Assembly: GCF_001544535.1 (NCBI RefSeq)
Contig: NZ_FCON02000007.1
Location: 78,331 to 142,330 of the forward strand
Source of the DNA: Caballeronia choica
GTDB lineage: Bacteria > Pseudomonadota > Gammaproteobacteria > Burkholderiales > Burkholderiaceae
Direction of reading: 5' to 3'
DNA: 64,000 nucleotides
Below the pieces are notes generated by a model. The model ran no database searches and was not told where the DNA came from. It was given only the letters and a program-made list of their open reading frames with translations. The position numbers and the translations under genes were made by a program. Of the stretch, positions 1 to 9,270 are shown in pieces. Within the stretch, counting starts at the first letter, position 1. Each line of letters begins with the position of its first letter.

Positions 1-785
1 CGCGTGTATTTGTCGACGCGATGCTGCGCGTACGGCAGCCACAGGGTGGGCGCATCGTACCAAGGCGCGCGCACCTCGGCCTGGTCGTTGTAGAAGATGA
101 TCTTGCGCTCGATCGCCTGATTCTTGAGGTCGAACCAGTTGCGGAACATGTACCGGATCTCGGATGTGGTAATGGGCAAACCCTTCGTGCCGCCCATCAC
201 GCCGTAGCTCGTCTTGTTGACGACGTCCTCCGACTTGATGCCGTCGAGGATGTAGTGGACGATCACCTCGCGCTGGCGCGAAATGTACTCGATGCCGAAC
301 TTGCAGGCGCGGCGCACGGCAAGGTGCAGGCGCAGCGCGGCAAGCTGCTGCGCGGAAAGTGTCGCCGTACCGGTAGCCGACGCCAGACGGTCGTCACCTT
401 TTGCAAGCGAGCGGAGCGTCGCGGCGCCGACCCGTTGAACGGCATACCGGGTCTGGCTTAGCAACTGATGGTAATGCAGGATGCGCGGCTCGGTAGGACG
501 GGCTAGCGTTATACGGTCGATCTGGGAAAAGTCCCCACTTGTGATGGGCTCATTGTAGCTATTGATGTATGTGCCTTGCTTCTCGATCGCGGTATAGACT
601 TCGCTAGCAAAGTCGTCCGGGAATTGGTCGCCTTCTTCCATCGCGCCGAAGCGCGCCTTCGCTTCGGGCGGCTGGGCCTGGTAGATTTTCTCGATATACG
701 CAAAAACGTAGGTTTCGCGCGACCCCTGCAGCCCGTAAAGGACGTCGTGACGAAACGGATCAAAGTTGTTCAGGAAGGCGGTCAT
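1..785 (-). CDS. Hypothetical protein, C-terminus beyond the window
   Basis: An open frame runs from an ATG at 785 down to the window edge with no stop, about 261 codons. The start MTAFLNNFDPFRHDV is preceded by GGGAG about 9 bases upstream, a good ribosome binding site. The protein looks soluble: there is no signal peptide or membrane segment, and it is rich in charged and aromatic residues (for example EIRYMFRNWFDLKNQAIERK near residue 220). I do not recognise a family or a catalytic motif. It lies just downstream of the Gfo/Idh/MocA oxidoreductase on the same strand (64-base gap), so the two may be co-transcribed. That the frame is coding is well supported by its length and codon use; the function is unknown. 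Confidence 0.6.
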   Translation of the reverse strand, partial: MTAFLNNFDPFRHDVLYGLQGSRETYVFAYIEKIYQAQPPEAKARFGAMEEGDQFPDDFASEVYTAIEKQGTYINSYNEPITSGDFSQIDRITLARPTEPRILHYHQLLSQTRYAVQRVGAATLRSLAKGDDRLASATGTATLSAQQLAALRLHLAVRRACKFGIEYISRQREVIVHYILDGIKSEDVVNKTSYGVMGGTKGLPITTSEIRYMFRNWFDLKNQAIERKIIFYNDQAEVRAPWYDAPTLWLPYAQHRVDKYT

Positions 786-849
786 ATTGGATGACTCCCT
801 ATGTGCTTCAATGATTTTACGGAAGGCGATCGTGCTTCTGCGTAGCTCC

Positions 850-1863
850 TTAACTTTCCAGGATTCTTTCCCACGCGCCGGATCGAGCCGAGCGGAACAC
901 GGCATCGATCACGCGCATATTTGCACGCGCATCTTCTAGCGGAATAGCCTGCGGGCTTCCACTCAATATTGCCTCCGCGAACGCGGCGGCTGCGATGCCG
1001 TATTGATCGCATACCGGAAGTTCCAGCCAGCGATCAGACCCGATACCGGTGCTTGTGTTTTCACTCACCAACAGACGCGTCGGTCGATCGCTTGGCGCAT
1101 TGAAGGGAATCTCGACCTCGATCCGCCCCTTGGTTCCGTGAAATTGCATCCGCTGATAGTTATGGATCTGAGTCGAGTAAAAGAAACTCGCCTGCACACC
1201 GTCGAAATCCATCAGCACAGAGCCAAGCCGGTCCACTTCGAATATCGGATCCTGCTCCATCAGGGCAACCACTCGTCCTGGCTCGGACCTGGTAACGAAG
1301 CGTGACATCGTGATGGGATAACAACCAATATCGAGCAGACCGCCGCCACCCAGTCCGCTCTGGTTGCGGATATCGTGCGGGTTTGTGTTGTTATAAGTGA
1401 AACCGCCGGACACCGCCCGCAATTCGCCAATCACCCCTTCGTCAATCAAGCTCCGCACCTTCAACCATTGCGGATGCGTGCGAACCATGAAGGCTTCCTG
1501 TATGCATCGACCGTTCCTGTCGCGCGCAGCAATGAGTCGTTCAACCTGTTGGGCGTCCAGCCCGATGGGCTTCTCACACAGGACGTGCTTGCCCGCCTCG
1601 ACCGATTTGATCGTCCATTCCACGTGGATGTGATTGGGTAGCGGAATATATACCGCATCGATTTCCGGGTCCGCCAGGAGCCCCTCGTAACTGTCGTATG
1701 CGACAGTCAAACCATATTTGGCTGCGGCTGCCCGAGCTTTCTCCTGAGATCGCGACGCGATGCCCTTCACCCGACACTTTGGTGCGCTGTGCATGGCCAT
1801 GACAACCTTGTCGTTGATCTTCGCGGCGCCCAGGATCCCCCAGACAATTTCATCCCTTGCCAT
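850..1863 (-). CDS. Gfo/Idh/MocA family NAD(P)-dependent oxidoreductase
   Basis: A 337-residue cytosolic dehydrogenase of the Gfo/Idh/MocA family, whose members oxidise or reduce sugars, inositols and related polyols with NAD(P). The N-terminal Rossmann strand reads IVWGILGAAKI (residues 6-16). The family's lysine motif EKP is at residues 97-99 within HVLCEKPIG. The C-terminal substrate domain carries GGGLLDIGCYPI near residues 173-184, where the conserved Asp-x-Gly and following Tyr contribute to the active site. Length is usual for the family. It follows the LysR gene after about 400 bases, and the unknown gene at the window start follows it. The substrate cannot be told from sequence; the nearby importer and SDR suggest a sugar acid or polyol, which is inference. 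Confidence 0.88.
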   Translation of the reverse strand: MARDEIVWGILGAAKINDKVVMAMHSAPKCRVKGIASRSQEKARAAAAKYGLTVAYDSYEGLLADPEIDAVYIPLPNHIHVEWTIKSVEAGKHVLCEKPIGLDAQQVERLIAARDRNGRCIQEAFMVRTHPQWLKVRSLIDEGVIGELRAVSGGFTYNNTNPHDIRNQSGLGGGGLLDIGCYPITMSRFVTRSEPGRVVALMEQDPIFEVDRLGSVLMDFDGVQASFFYSTQIHNYQRMQFHGTKGRIEVEIPFNAPSDRPTRLLVSENTSTGIGSDRWLELPVCDQYGIAAAAFAEAILSGSPQAIPLEDARANMRVIDAVFRSARSGAWERILES

Positions 1864-2266
1864 GACTTTCCCTTTTCCGATTCAGTATCTGAGGAGTAGA
1901 GCGGGCTGAACAACCGTGTGAGTCGGCAAGTCCATGAGCCCGGGAAGGACCAGAAGCGTCCGATCGTGCCAGTTTACACTCGGTGATTGCGATCGCCGAT
2001 ACAAGTTTGCTGGTCGAAGCCGACGTCCGGATGACCGAGTGAAATTGCGGTCGAAAATCGTCTTCTGGCTGAACCCGGCCCGACGTTGAACCGGCGGAGT
2101 GCTTGCCATTGACCGGTTCGCGTAGGGCAGGAGACGACCCGCTCTTAAAGTCTAACGGCCATTCGCTCATGCCGGATCGCCTGGCGCTGGTCGGTCTCTG
2201 CCGACATACGGACCAGGTCACGAAAAATCTGTTAGTGATCTCAGTACGATGAGCGCGAACACAACA
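1864..2266. other. Gene-free interval
   Basis: About 400 bases between the LysR stop and the Gfo/Idh/MocA start. Short open frames exist on the minus strand, but none has a clear ribosome binding site or recognisable domain. It probably holds the promoter of the oxidoreductase. No clear operator or terminator was seen. Confidence 0.4.
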
Positions 2267-3238
2267 TCAGGGGATGTCGCGCGTATCGTCACCGTGTCTT
2301 TCGGCCGAATGCGTATCCGAATCGAGGTGCGCATATCGTCTTTGAATGCGCGCGAGATGGTCACGCATCATTTGAATCAGCACACGCGTCGATGCTGACA
2401 ACGGGGCGTCGTAGCGATGAATGAACGCAAAGACCTCGTAAAGCGGCGGATCAAGCGGCGTCCATCCAAGACGATCTGCGTACCCCAATTGATGAAGGAT
2501 CGGTTGTGACGCAATGACGTCGCCCACGCCTTGTGCAGCCAGCTCGAACCCCGTCTGCTGATGATCCACTTCGATGATCGGATTGAGGATCACCCCGGCT
2601 TTCTCCGCCCGGGCCGTGAGCGTCGTTCGAATGGAATCGGAAGTATTCCAGCGGGCCTCCGTCAAAATGAGAGGCGCGTCCGCTATCTCCTCGATGGTTT
2701 TCGGCCGTTCGACCCTGCTCGGCTCCGCGCTGATATAGCCCACGCGTGCCGACCACACCGGCTCGCTGACCGCGAGATTGCGCTCGTTCAGCGGAATCAT
2801 GACGAGCCCCGCCTCGAGTTCGCCGCGGCTCACCGCCTCGGCAATCTCAGACGAGTTGTTCCCCACGATCTTCACCTTCATCTCCGGGAAACGGGTTCGA
2901 AACTCCTTGATCAGGTCCGTGAGAAAGTAGTGGTGCGCCGTTCCGAATGTGCCAAAGCTCGCGACGCCGCCCTTCAGTTCCCGAACCGACTGGACCGCCT
3001 CGTAGCCTTGTCTCGATGCAGTGATGGTCGCTTGGGCGAATGGCTGAAGCCGCCGACCCGCTTCGGTCAGCATGAGCTTCCGGTTCGTGCGAATGAACAG
3101 CGTGGTTCCCATCGACTCTTCCAGCCGGATGATCTGGTCAGAAAGCGTCGGCTGCGCCACGTTCAGCAGCTCCGCTGCCTTGGAAAGCGTGCCGTGTTCG
3201 ATAGCGGCGAGAAAGTAATGGAGCTGCTGAAGCGTCAT
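2267..3238 (-). CDS. LysR family transcriptional regulator
   Basis: A 323-residue LysR-type regulator. The N-terminal winged helix-turn-helix is MTLQQLHYFLAAIEHGTLSK followed by AAELLNVAQPTLSDQIIRLE and FIRTNRKLMLTEAGRRL. The C-terminal half is the two-lobed LysR effector domain (from about residue 90, GGVASFGTFGTAHHYFL). The frame is open to 3472, but the upstream 78 codons match no LysR N-terminus, so I take the ATG at 3238. It lies after the SDR on the same strand and before the Gfo/Idh/MocA gene. Its targets are probably the flanking catabolic genes and the amino acid ABC importer; the effector is unknown. Confidence 0.87.
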   Translation of the reverse strand: MTLQQLHYFLAAIEHGTLSKAAELLNVAQPTLSDQIIRLEESMGTTLFIRTNRKLMLTEAGRRLQPFAQATITASRQGYEAVQSVRELKGGVASFGTFGTAHHYFLTDLIKEFRTRFPEMKVKIVGNNSSEIAEAVSRGELEAGLVMIPLNERNLAVSEPVWSARVGYISAEPSRVERPKTIEEIADAPLILTEARWNTSDSIRTTLTARAEKAGVILNPIIEVDHQQTGFELAAQGVGDVIASQPILHQLGYADRLGWTPLDPPLYEVFAFIHRYDAPLSASTRVLIQMMRDHLARIQRRYAHLDSDTHSAERHGDDTRDIP

Positions 3239-3523
3239 CGCTGTCTTGGTCGTTGAAGAAGCCGCAGGATGAATTCCGTCCGTCGCGTTGTCCGGTTTCG
3301 ATACGGCGTGCAAGTCCGTGCGTCGTAAGCACGCGACGGCCTCATCGGCGCAACCTGCCGCGAGCTCATGGAAGCCCGGATGATCCAGCCATTGTAGTCC
3401 CTGCCAAAATAGCGGCTCGATTAACGAGCGATGCTTGCGGAGCGGCTGCCGCGAAAGAGCTTCACTTCGCAAAATGAAGGCACGGCTCCGCGTAGCCCGC
3501 TTGGGCGCCCTCGATAAAATGCC

Positions 3524-4279
3524 CTATTGCTCGTATGACACGATCTGGGATCCGCCGGCCGCCTGATCCGTGGGGAACACCTCGATACGAGAGACATCGA
3601 CATAGTCAGGCAGTGTCATCGCCCGGCCTATGAGTTCCGCGATATGTTCCGGCTGAATCGAGCGATAACCGTCGTAGAGTTTCTCCTTCGCTGTCGTGTC
3701 GCCAAGCGCCGTCCGGTAGAAGTGCGTTTGTACGCGTCCCGGTGCGATCTCCGTCACACGGACTCCGCTGCCGAGCAGATCGCAGCGCAAGGCATCGCAG
3801 AACATGCTGATGCCCGCTTTCGTGGCGCTGTAACCCGCGCAGTTCGGATGCGGATACCGCCCGGCGCTCGATCCGACAAAAAACAAATGGCCTCGCTTTC
3901 GCTCCAGCATCCCCTGCAGGGCCATGTGCGCGATATGCAACGGCGCACGCAGATTGATGTCGAGCATCAAATCGATATCCGTCTCCGGTCGCTCTCCAAA
4001 TTTTCCCGTGCCGGGCAACACGCCCGCGTTGTTCACCACGACGTCGATCTCCTCCCGCATGAACAGCTCAGCGAGTCTGGTCGTGTCCTGAAGATCGATG
4101 ACGGTTGTCTCGACATCGCATTCGCGCGCCAGGCTTTTCAGTTGTTCGGCATCGCGATCGATCGCGTGAACCCGCAGTCCTTCGCCCACGAGCCTTCGGG
4201 TAACGGCGCGTCCGATACCGCTCGATGCGCCAGTGACGACAGCGGACTGGTACGGCAAACTGTTGGTGATTCGACTCAT
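3524..4279 (-). CDS. SDR family oxidoreductase
   Basis: A 251-residue classical short-chain dehydrogenase. The cofactor loop TGASSGIG is at residues 16-23, NNAG at 83-86, the catalytic Ser at 137-138 and the YxxxK pair at Tyr150/Lys154 (GYSATKAG). The start at 4279 has AGGAA just upstream; the open frame extends further but that part is not SDR-like. It is downstream of the two ABC permease genes and upstream of LysR on the same strand, so it probably works on a product of the imported substrate. The substrate is not predictable. Confidence 0.87.
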   Translation of the reverse strand: MSRITNSLPYQSAVVTGASSGIGRAVTRRLVGEGLRVHAIDRDAEQLKSLARECDVETTVIDLQDTTRLAELFMREEIDVVVNNAGVLPGTGKFGERPETDIDLMLDINLRAPLHIAHMALQGMLERKRGHLFFVGSSAGRYPHPNCAGYSATKAGISMFCDALRCDLLGSGVRVTEIAPGRVQTHFYRTALGDTTAKEKLYDGYRSIQPEHIAELIGRAMTLPDYVDVSRIEVFPTDQAAGGSQIVSYEQ

Positions 4280-4358
4280 GATTCCTCGATGAAGTGGTTG
4301 CTTGTAACAAAATCCATCCGACAGCGCGTGCGCCGATCGCCTCGCAATCGTTCGCGCG

Positions 4359-5021
4359 TCAATAGGCGTAACGACGCAGCAGGCGGCTCTCGACCACACC
4401 GACCAGCCGCGTAAGCGGAAACGCAACGAGAAAGTAGATCACGCCGACTGCGGTGAGAAACTCCAGCGGACGAGCGGTGTTGTTCGAGATGTTCTGACCG
4501 ACGAACATCAGGTCCGCAATACCTACACTCGAGATGAGCGCGCTCTCCTTGAAGAGACTGATCACGTTGGAAAGCAGCGGCGGCGTCGCCCGCAGCAGGC
4601 CTTGAGGAAAGATCACATACAGAATCTTGACTCTCGGAGTGAGGCCGAGTGCCATCGATGCATCGTGCTGCTCGGAGGCGATCGATCTCAATGCGCCGCG
4701 AAATGTTTCGCTCGTAATGGCGACCATATAAAGCGTCAATGAAAGCAAAACTGAAACGGCCGGCGCGATCGAAACGTTGAAAACGACCGGCAGACAAAAG
4801 AACATCCAGAACAGTTGAATCAGCAGCGGTGTCCCTCGGAAGAACTCGACATAAAAACCCGTCGCTGCCTTGACGAGGCGATTCGACGACATCCTCAGCA
4901 AGCTGAGAACAAAGCCCCCAAGGCTTCCGACGATTGCGCACCCGACCGTGAACGCCAGGGTCATGCCGAGTCCACGCAGGAGGACGGCGATGTAGGGATA
5001 GACCACGTTGATGTGGGACAT
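4359..5021 (-). CDS. Amino acid ABC transporter permease
   Basis: A 220-residue inner-membrane permease of the HisM/GltK type (polar amino acid ABC family), with about five hydrophobic segments. The EAA-type loop that contacts the ATPase is near DASMALGLTPRVKILYVIFP. The start is the ATG at 5021, seven bases after GAGGAG; the other ATG at 5027 sits too close to that site. It begins 11 bases after the stop of the sister permease and is the last importer gene on this strand. With the sister permease it would form the heterodimeric channel. Confidence 0.88.
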   Translation of the reverse strand: MSHINVVYPYIAVLLRGLGMTLAFTVGCAIVGSLGGFVLSLLRMSSNRLVKAATGFYVEFFRGTPLLIQLFWMFFCLPVVFNVSIAPAVSVLLSLTLYMVAITSETFRGALRSIASEQHDASMALGLTPRVKILYVIFPQGLLRATPPLLSNVISLFKESALISSVGIADLMFVGQNISNNTARPLEFLTAVGVIYFLVAFPLTRLVGVVESRLLRRYAY

Positions 5022-5032
5022 CTGCATTCTCC

Positions 5033-5704
5033 TCAGCGCTGAATTGACAGATCGTGCCGACGCTCGACCATCCGTACGATCTGTGAAGCCGGAATCGAAA
5101 GGGCGAAGTAGATCAGAGCAACGAGGCTGTATGTTTCGAGCGGCCGGTACGATTCCGTCGCCAGTTGGCTGCCCACGTACATGAGGTCCCCGACAGCGAC
5201 GATCGCGACCAGCGCACTTTGCTGAAGCGCTCCGATGCCGTTGGTCATCAGGACCGGTGCAGCCACGCGCAGCGCCTGCGGCAAGACGACATAGAACGTC
5301 CGCTGCCAGGGACGAAGCCCAAGTGCGACACACGCGTCCAGATGTTCCTTCGGAACGGCCTGCACGCCGGCGCGATACGCTTCCGCATTGAACGCCGTGA
5401 CATTGAGGCCCAGAGCCAGGATCCCGAGCGGCACCGGCGCGATGAAGAAGTCGAACATCATCGGGATGCAATAGAAGAACCAGACGATCTGCAACAGGGC
5501 CGGTGTACACCGAAAGAACTCGATGAACATTTGCGCGGGCCATCTGACGAATCGCCACCTGCTCATCGTGACGAGACACAGGAGAAAGCCAAGCGTCAGG
5601 CCCATCAAGTTGGAAGCGACGGTCAATTCAAGGGTGATCTTCAGTCCGCTCAACAGAAGGCCGAGCTTGCCATGGAGGAAGTCGAAATCGAAGTGATAGT
5701 CCAC
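5033..5704 (-). CDS. Amino acid ABC transporter permease
   Basis: A 223-residue inner-membrane permease, paralogous to the one that follows it. I place the start at GTG 5704 (VDYHFDFDFLHGK), six bases after GAGGAG; the longer frame overlaps the ATPase gene and adds no permease-like sequence. The ATPase-contact loop is near DACVALGLRPWQRTFYVVLP. Hydrophobic segments include GLLLSGLKITLELTVASNLM and the region from LVALIYFALSIPA. It lies 10 bases after the ATPase stop, a tight operon. Confidence 0.87.
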   Translation of the reverse strand: MDYHFDFDFLHGKLGLLLSGLKITLELTVASNLMGLTLGFLLCLVTMSRWRFVRWPAQMFIEFFRCTPALLQIVWFFYCIPMMFDFFIAPVPLGILALGLNVTAFNAEAYRAGVQAVPKEHLDACVALGLRPWQRTFYVVLPQALRVAAPVLMTNGIGALQQSALVAIVAVGDLMYVGSQLATESYRPLETYSLVALIYFALSIPASQIVRMVERRHDLSIQR

Positions 5705-5714
5705 GGTGAACTCC

Positions 5715-6536
5715 TCAGTCGAGATGCAGGACTTTTTCGAGAAACTCGCGCGTGCGAGCTTCCTTCGGCTGACGGAACAGGTCATTCGGCGGCCCCTGTT
5801 CCACGATCGAGCCGTTTGCACAGAACACGACCCGCGTACCGATATCCCTTGCAAAGTGCATGTCGTGCGTCACGATGATCATCGCCATCTTCTGCTCGGC
5901 GAGCTGCATCATCACGCTTTGTACTTCCACGACCATCTCGGGATCGAGCGCCGATGTGACCTCGTCAAAGAGCATCAGCTTCGGCTCGAGCATCAACGCA
6001 CGCGCAATGGCGACACGCTGCTTCTGTCCTCCCGAAAGCTGGCTCGGATACGCATGCAGCTTGCTTTCGAGCCCGAGTCTCGCGAGATACTTGCGGGCCC
6101 GCTCGGTCGCCTCCCTGCGTGACAACCCGCCTACTTTTACGGGCGCGAGAATCAGGTTGCCCAGCACGGAGAGGTGAGGGAAGAGCGTGTAGTGCTGAAA
6201 CACCATCCCGATCTGCTTTTGCGTCTTCTTCTCGAGCCGGCTGGGTTTGCTCCGATCAGGACTGTAGATGTAGCGCTCACCCTGGAAGCGGATTTCGCCA
6301 CCCTGAATGCCTTCGAGCCCCATCATCACGCGCAGGAGTGAGCTCTTCCCGCTACCGCTTGGGCCGATGATGACCAGCCGGTCATCGGCGCGCATGTCGA
6401 GCGTCATGCCGTTCATCACGACGAGATTCTCGCCGTATGACTTATAGACGTCGCGGAACTCGACAAACGCCGGCTCGCCCGTCGTCTCACACGCGACACT
6501 GGCCGGGTCGAGTTCGATGCAGGTTTGAACATTCAT
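5715..6536 (-). CDS. Amino acid ABC transporter ATP-binding protein
   Basis: A 273-residue ABC ATPase of the GlnQ/HisP group. Walker A is GPSGSGKSS (58-66), the Q-loop Gln is at 114 (MVFQHY), the signature is LSGGQ (167-171), Walker B is LMLFDE (187-192) and the switch His is 224 (VTHD). The residue after the Walker B Glu is Val where the family usually has Pro. The N-terminus has about 25 extra residues before the usual FVEFRDVYKSYG. It drives the two permeases encoded next. The binding protein gene precedes it on the same strand with a 150-base gap. Confidence 0.9.
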   Translation of the reverse strand: MNVQTCIELDPASVACETTGEPAFVEFRDVYKSYGENLVVMNGMTLDMRADDRLVIIGPSGSGKSSLLRVMMGLEGIQGGEIRFQGERYIYSPDRSKPSRLEKKTQKQIGMVFQHYTLFPHLSVLGNLILAPVKVGGLSRREATERARKYLARLGLESKLHAYPSQLSGGQKQRVAIARALMLEPKLMLFDEVTSALDPEMVVEVQSVMMQLAEQKMAMIIVTHDMHFARDIGTRVVFCANGSIVEQGPPNDLFRQPKEARTREFLEKVLHLD

Positions 6537-6687
6537 GGTGGCATTCCAACTTTGGTGTCTTGCCGTCGAAACTGGCTGCAACGGAGATTGGCATCTGTCC
6601 GCGCAACTTCCAGTCAATCCAGCGCAACTATTGCGTTACCGTATCTGGCGCCGCCCGCGTTTCGGGACGACGCCGCTTCCCGACGCG

Positions 6688-7542
6688 TTACTTATCCGAC
6701 GCGACGGTTGCATCAACGGCCTGCTTGGTGAGCTTGTCAATCGAGCCATTTTTTCTCTGTTCTTCGATGTACTTGTTCAGTACGTCGATGTCGGCGTCGG
6801 ATATGGCTTTATTCATCCCGAAGCAGGCGGGTTGCGGAACGAGTTCGGGCTTGGGCTGGAACACCGACAATGTTTCAGGGTGAGCCGCTACCACAATCAG
6901 GTTCGTCGCACTGTCATCGGCCATGAAGTCGGTGCGCTTCGACATCAGAGCGAGCCGCGTCTCGTCGGTGCCCGGAAGCCGCATGACGTTGGTCGTCTTC
7001 ATTCCGGCGCCCACCGCCTTGTCAGCGATCGAACCCGACATGACCGCCACGGAGAGGTCCGGCTTGTCGAGATCTTCAACCGTCTTGGGCGGCGTCTTGA
7101 GTTTCGGGTTGTTCTTGTTGTAGACGAACGTCACGCTCGAATACACGACCGGGGCCGAGAACTTGATTGCCTTGGCTCGCTCCTCGGTATAGCTCAACGA
7201 CATGGCGAGATCCCACTTGTTCGACTGCACGCCCGCGATCATGTTCGGCCAGCTCGTGTCGACGAACTCCGGCTTGACGTGCAGGACGTCTCGCGCGAAC
7301 CCGCGACACAACTCGGTGAACAGGCCACCGTACTGCTGGGTCTTGGCGTCGCGCGTGACGTACGGCGGGGTAATTCCGGCTCCGCACCGCAGAACGCCGG
7401 TCTCCCGCACTTTCTGCCATGTGTTGCCCACTTGCACTTCTGCATGCGCGCCGGCCTGTATTGCCAGAGAGCCGCAGGCAACAGCAGTTGCGATGATGAT
7501 GCGCATGGGTGCGCGACTGAGTCGAAGGGTCGAGATGTTCAT
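6688..7542 (-). CDS. ABC transporter substrate-binding protein, amino acid type
   Basis: A 284-residue periplasmic binding protein of the SBP_bac_3 family. The N-terminus has positive residues, a hydrophobic stretch (MRIIIATAVACGSLAIQAGA) and a likely cleavage site AHA-EV near residue 34. The mature part starts TWQKVRETGVLRCGAGITPP and carries DTSWPNMIAGVQSNKWDLAM, typical of solute-binding lobes. It is the first gene of the importer operon and follows the porin on the same strand after a 75-base gap. The usual ligands are polar amino acids or opines; specificity is not visible here. Confidence 0.88.
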   Translation of the reverse strand: MNISTLRLSRAPMRIIIATAVACGSLAIQAGAHAEVQVGNTWQKVRETGVLRCGAGITPPYVTRDAKTQQYGGLFTELCRGFARDVLHVKPEFVDTSWPNMIAGVQSNKWDLAMSLSYTEERAKAIKFSAPVVYSSVTFVYNKNNPKLKTPPKTVEDLDKPDLSVAVMSGSIADKAVGAGMKTTNVMRLPGTDETRLALMSKRTDFMADDSATNLIVVAAHPETLSVFQPKPELVPQPACFGMNKAISDADIDVLNKYIEEQRKNGSIDKLTKQAVDATVASDK

Positions 7543-7617
7543 AGATGCTCCGGATGTGAAACTGCAAGCGACTCGACGAGTGGCTGCAATGGCGATCGAT
7601 GTGAGAAAGTGGCGCGC

Positions 7618-8769
7618 TTAGAACTTCTGAACCATGCCTACGCGGAGGGCAACCTGGTGGTTGGTGGAGGAGGCCGTTCCAGTGACCCCTTCGAAGATGT
7701 CGGCAGGTTGTGACGCGCCCGCCGCGATCTGGTAAGCCGCCGACAGATAGACCTCCGTGCGCTTGCTCAATTGATAGTCGGCCATCAAGTTGATCTGGTG
7801 GTACTTCGGCGCGGCGGACGAGTAGCCGATGTCGCCATCCGTGAATTCATATCCGAGCGCAAGCGTGGTCGCCGGATTGAACCGGTACTGTCCCCACGCT
7901 TCGTACGTATTGAACTTCACGGTTGCGGTAGAACCGTTGGCACGGTCGAACTTCACGTTGGAGTAGTCGAGACCCAACATGGCGTCGCCGAGCTTGTAGG
8001 TCCCGCCAACGGCGACGACCTGCTCGTTCGAGGGCTGTCCTACGTAGCTGAATACGCCGGTTGCGCCTACCGCTGCCCCTGTCGTATTCGGTTGATAGCT
8101 TCCTTCCGAAAGGAACGTGCCGGGAGACTTCGCAAACAGGTATGCCGCACCGATGTTCAAGTTGCCGGCCGTGTAGCCTGCGCCGCCACTCCACAGTCCG
8201 ATCTTGCTCGTCCCTTCCGTATTCGCGTTCGTCAATGCCATCAAACCGCCGAACGTCAGTCCATGAATGTCCGGACTCGCGTACTTGACCGCGTTGTTGA
8301 CCCGAAACGAGTTTGCGCTGTTGTCGATGTCGTTGGCATGCCATGCCAGGCCACCCCAGTTGCCCGTCATGGTGACGGACTGGAAGTAGTCAACCACGGA
8401 GTCGTACTGACGGCCCAGCGTGACCGTACCCAGCCGGGCGTCGGACACGCCGACCCAGGCCTGTCTGCCGAATTCGCGTCCGCCCTGCGCGAGCGTACCG
8501 TTCACCACATTAAAGCCGTTCTCCAGCTTGAAGATCGCCTTGAGTCCGCCACCGAGATCCTCTTCGCCTTTGAGGCCCCAGCGGCTTCCATAGATTCCGT
8601 CGTAGGTTCCGTCCTGCATGTGATAGAGCTGCTTGCCGCCGCTGTTATTCGTGAAGTCGAGCCCTACGTCGATGACGCCGTACAGGGTGACCGACGATGA
8701 CTGTGCGTGCGCTGCTCCGCATGCAAGCGCGGACACCGCGACGACCGTAAGCTTTCTTTTGATATTCAT
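7618..8769 (-). CDS. Outer-membrane porin, Gram-negative porin family
   Basis: A 383-residue trimeric general porin of the Burkholderia/Neisseria type. The signal peptide MNIKRKLTVVAVSALACGAA ends at AHA before QSSSVTLYGVIDVGLDF. The family landmarks GSRWGLKGEEDLGGGLKAIF, GRQAWVGVSDARLGTVTLGR and the final aromatic residue (VGMVQKF) are present. The start at 8769 has GGAGA upstream. It sits in line with the importer operon, so it probably supplies outer-membrane uptake for the same solute. Confidence 0.92.
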   Translation of the reverse strand: MNIKRKLTVVAVSALACGAAHAQSSSVTLYGVIDVGLDFTNNSGGKQLYHMQDGTYDGIYGSRWGLKGEEDLGGGLKAIFKLENGFNVVNGTLAQGGREFGRQAWVGVSDARLGTVTLGRQYDSVVDYFQSVTMTGNWGGLAWHANDIDNSANSFRVNNAVKYASPDIHGLTFGGLMALTNANTEGTSKIGLWSGGAGYTAGNLNIGAAYLFAKSPGTFLSEGSYQPNTTGAAVGATGVFSYVGQPSNEQVVAVGGTYKLGDAMLGLDYSNVKFDRANGSTATVKFNTYEAWGQYRFNPATTLALGYEFTDGDIGYSSAAPKYHQINLMADYQLSKRTEVYLSAAYQIAAGASQPADIFEGVTGTASSTNHQVALRVGMVQKF

Positions 8770-8874
8770 TACCCAATCTCCAAACAATGTCGAAAGTCGC
8801 CCGGACGGAAACATCAAGCCCGGTCTGCATATTTCTGTTCCATGACGCTGCATCGACCGGTCGGCGGCCTTCCT

Positions 8875-9270
8875 TCAGGCTTCTTCCCTGATCGCAAAGG
8901 TTTCGATCTCCACGCGCTGCCACTGACGAAGCATCGAATCGACTTGAATCAACGTGCTGGCCGGACGAATCAAATCGAACGTCTCGAGATGCGCCTTTGC
9001 GACCGCCTCCGCATCATTGATGTCGCGGACGTAGACGACTGTACGAACCACATCTTCAAAGCGCATGTCCGCTTCCACGAGCACCTTCTGGATCACTTCG
9101 ATGATTGCCCGCGTCTGCGCGTAGGCATCGCTCTTCTCGTGTGCCGGCGGAGCGCAGGTGCCGGAGATGTGCAGGTGCGGCCCCACTCTCACGGCGCGGG
9201 AATAACCGAAGACGCTCTCATAGGCGCCGCCTGACGAGATCTTTTGGCGGGCAGTGGCTTTTGAATTCAT
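8875..9270 (-). CDS. RidA family protein
   Basis: A 131-residue RidA/YjgF/RutC-family protein. Members hydrolyse reactive enamine/imine intermediates or act in pathway-specific deamination. The family shape is clear: an N-terminal FGYSRAVRVGPHLHISGTCA strand, a central helix TRAIIEVIQKVLVEADMRFE, then DVVRTVVYVRDINDAEAVAK and the C-terminal STLIQVDSMLRQWQRVEIE. The usual C-terminal RxxLP-like binding residues are only partly kept, so it may be a divergent subfamily. It is the first gene of the line porin-importer-SDR on this strand, which suggests a role in amine or amino acid breakdown. Confidence 0.85.
   Translation of the reverse strand: MNSKATARQKISSGGAYESVFGYSRAVRVGPHLHISGTCAPPAHEKSDAYAQTRAIIEVIQKVLVEADMRFEDVVRTVVYVRDINDAEAVAKAHLETFDLIRPASTLIQVDSMLRQWQRVEIETFAIREEA

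Noticed and set aside
1882-2109. A minus-strand frame containing LVLPGLMDLPTH, reminiscent of amidohydrolases
   Set aside because: The resemblance is limited to a few residues, the His pair is displaced, and there is no ribosome site. It may be coincidence.
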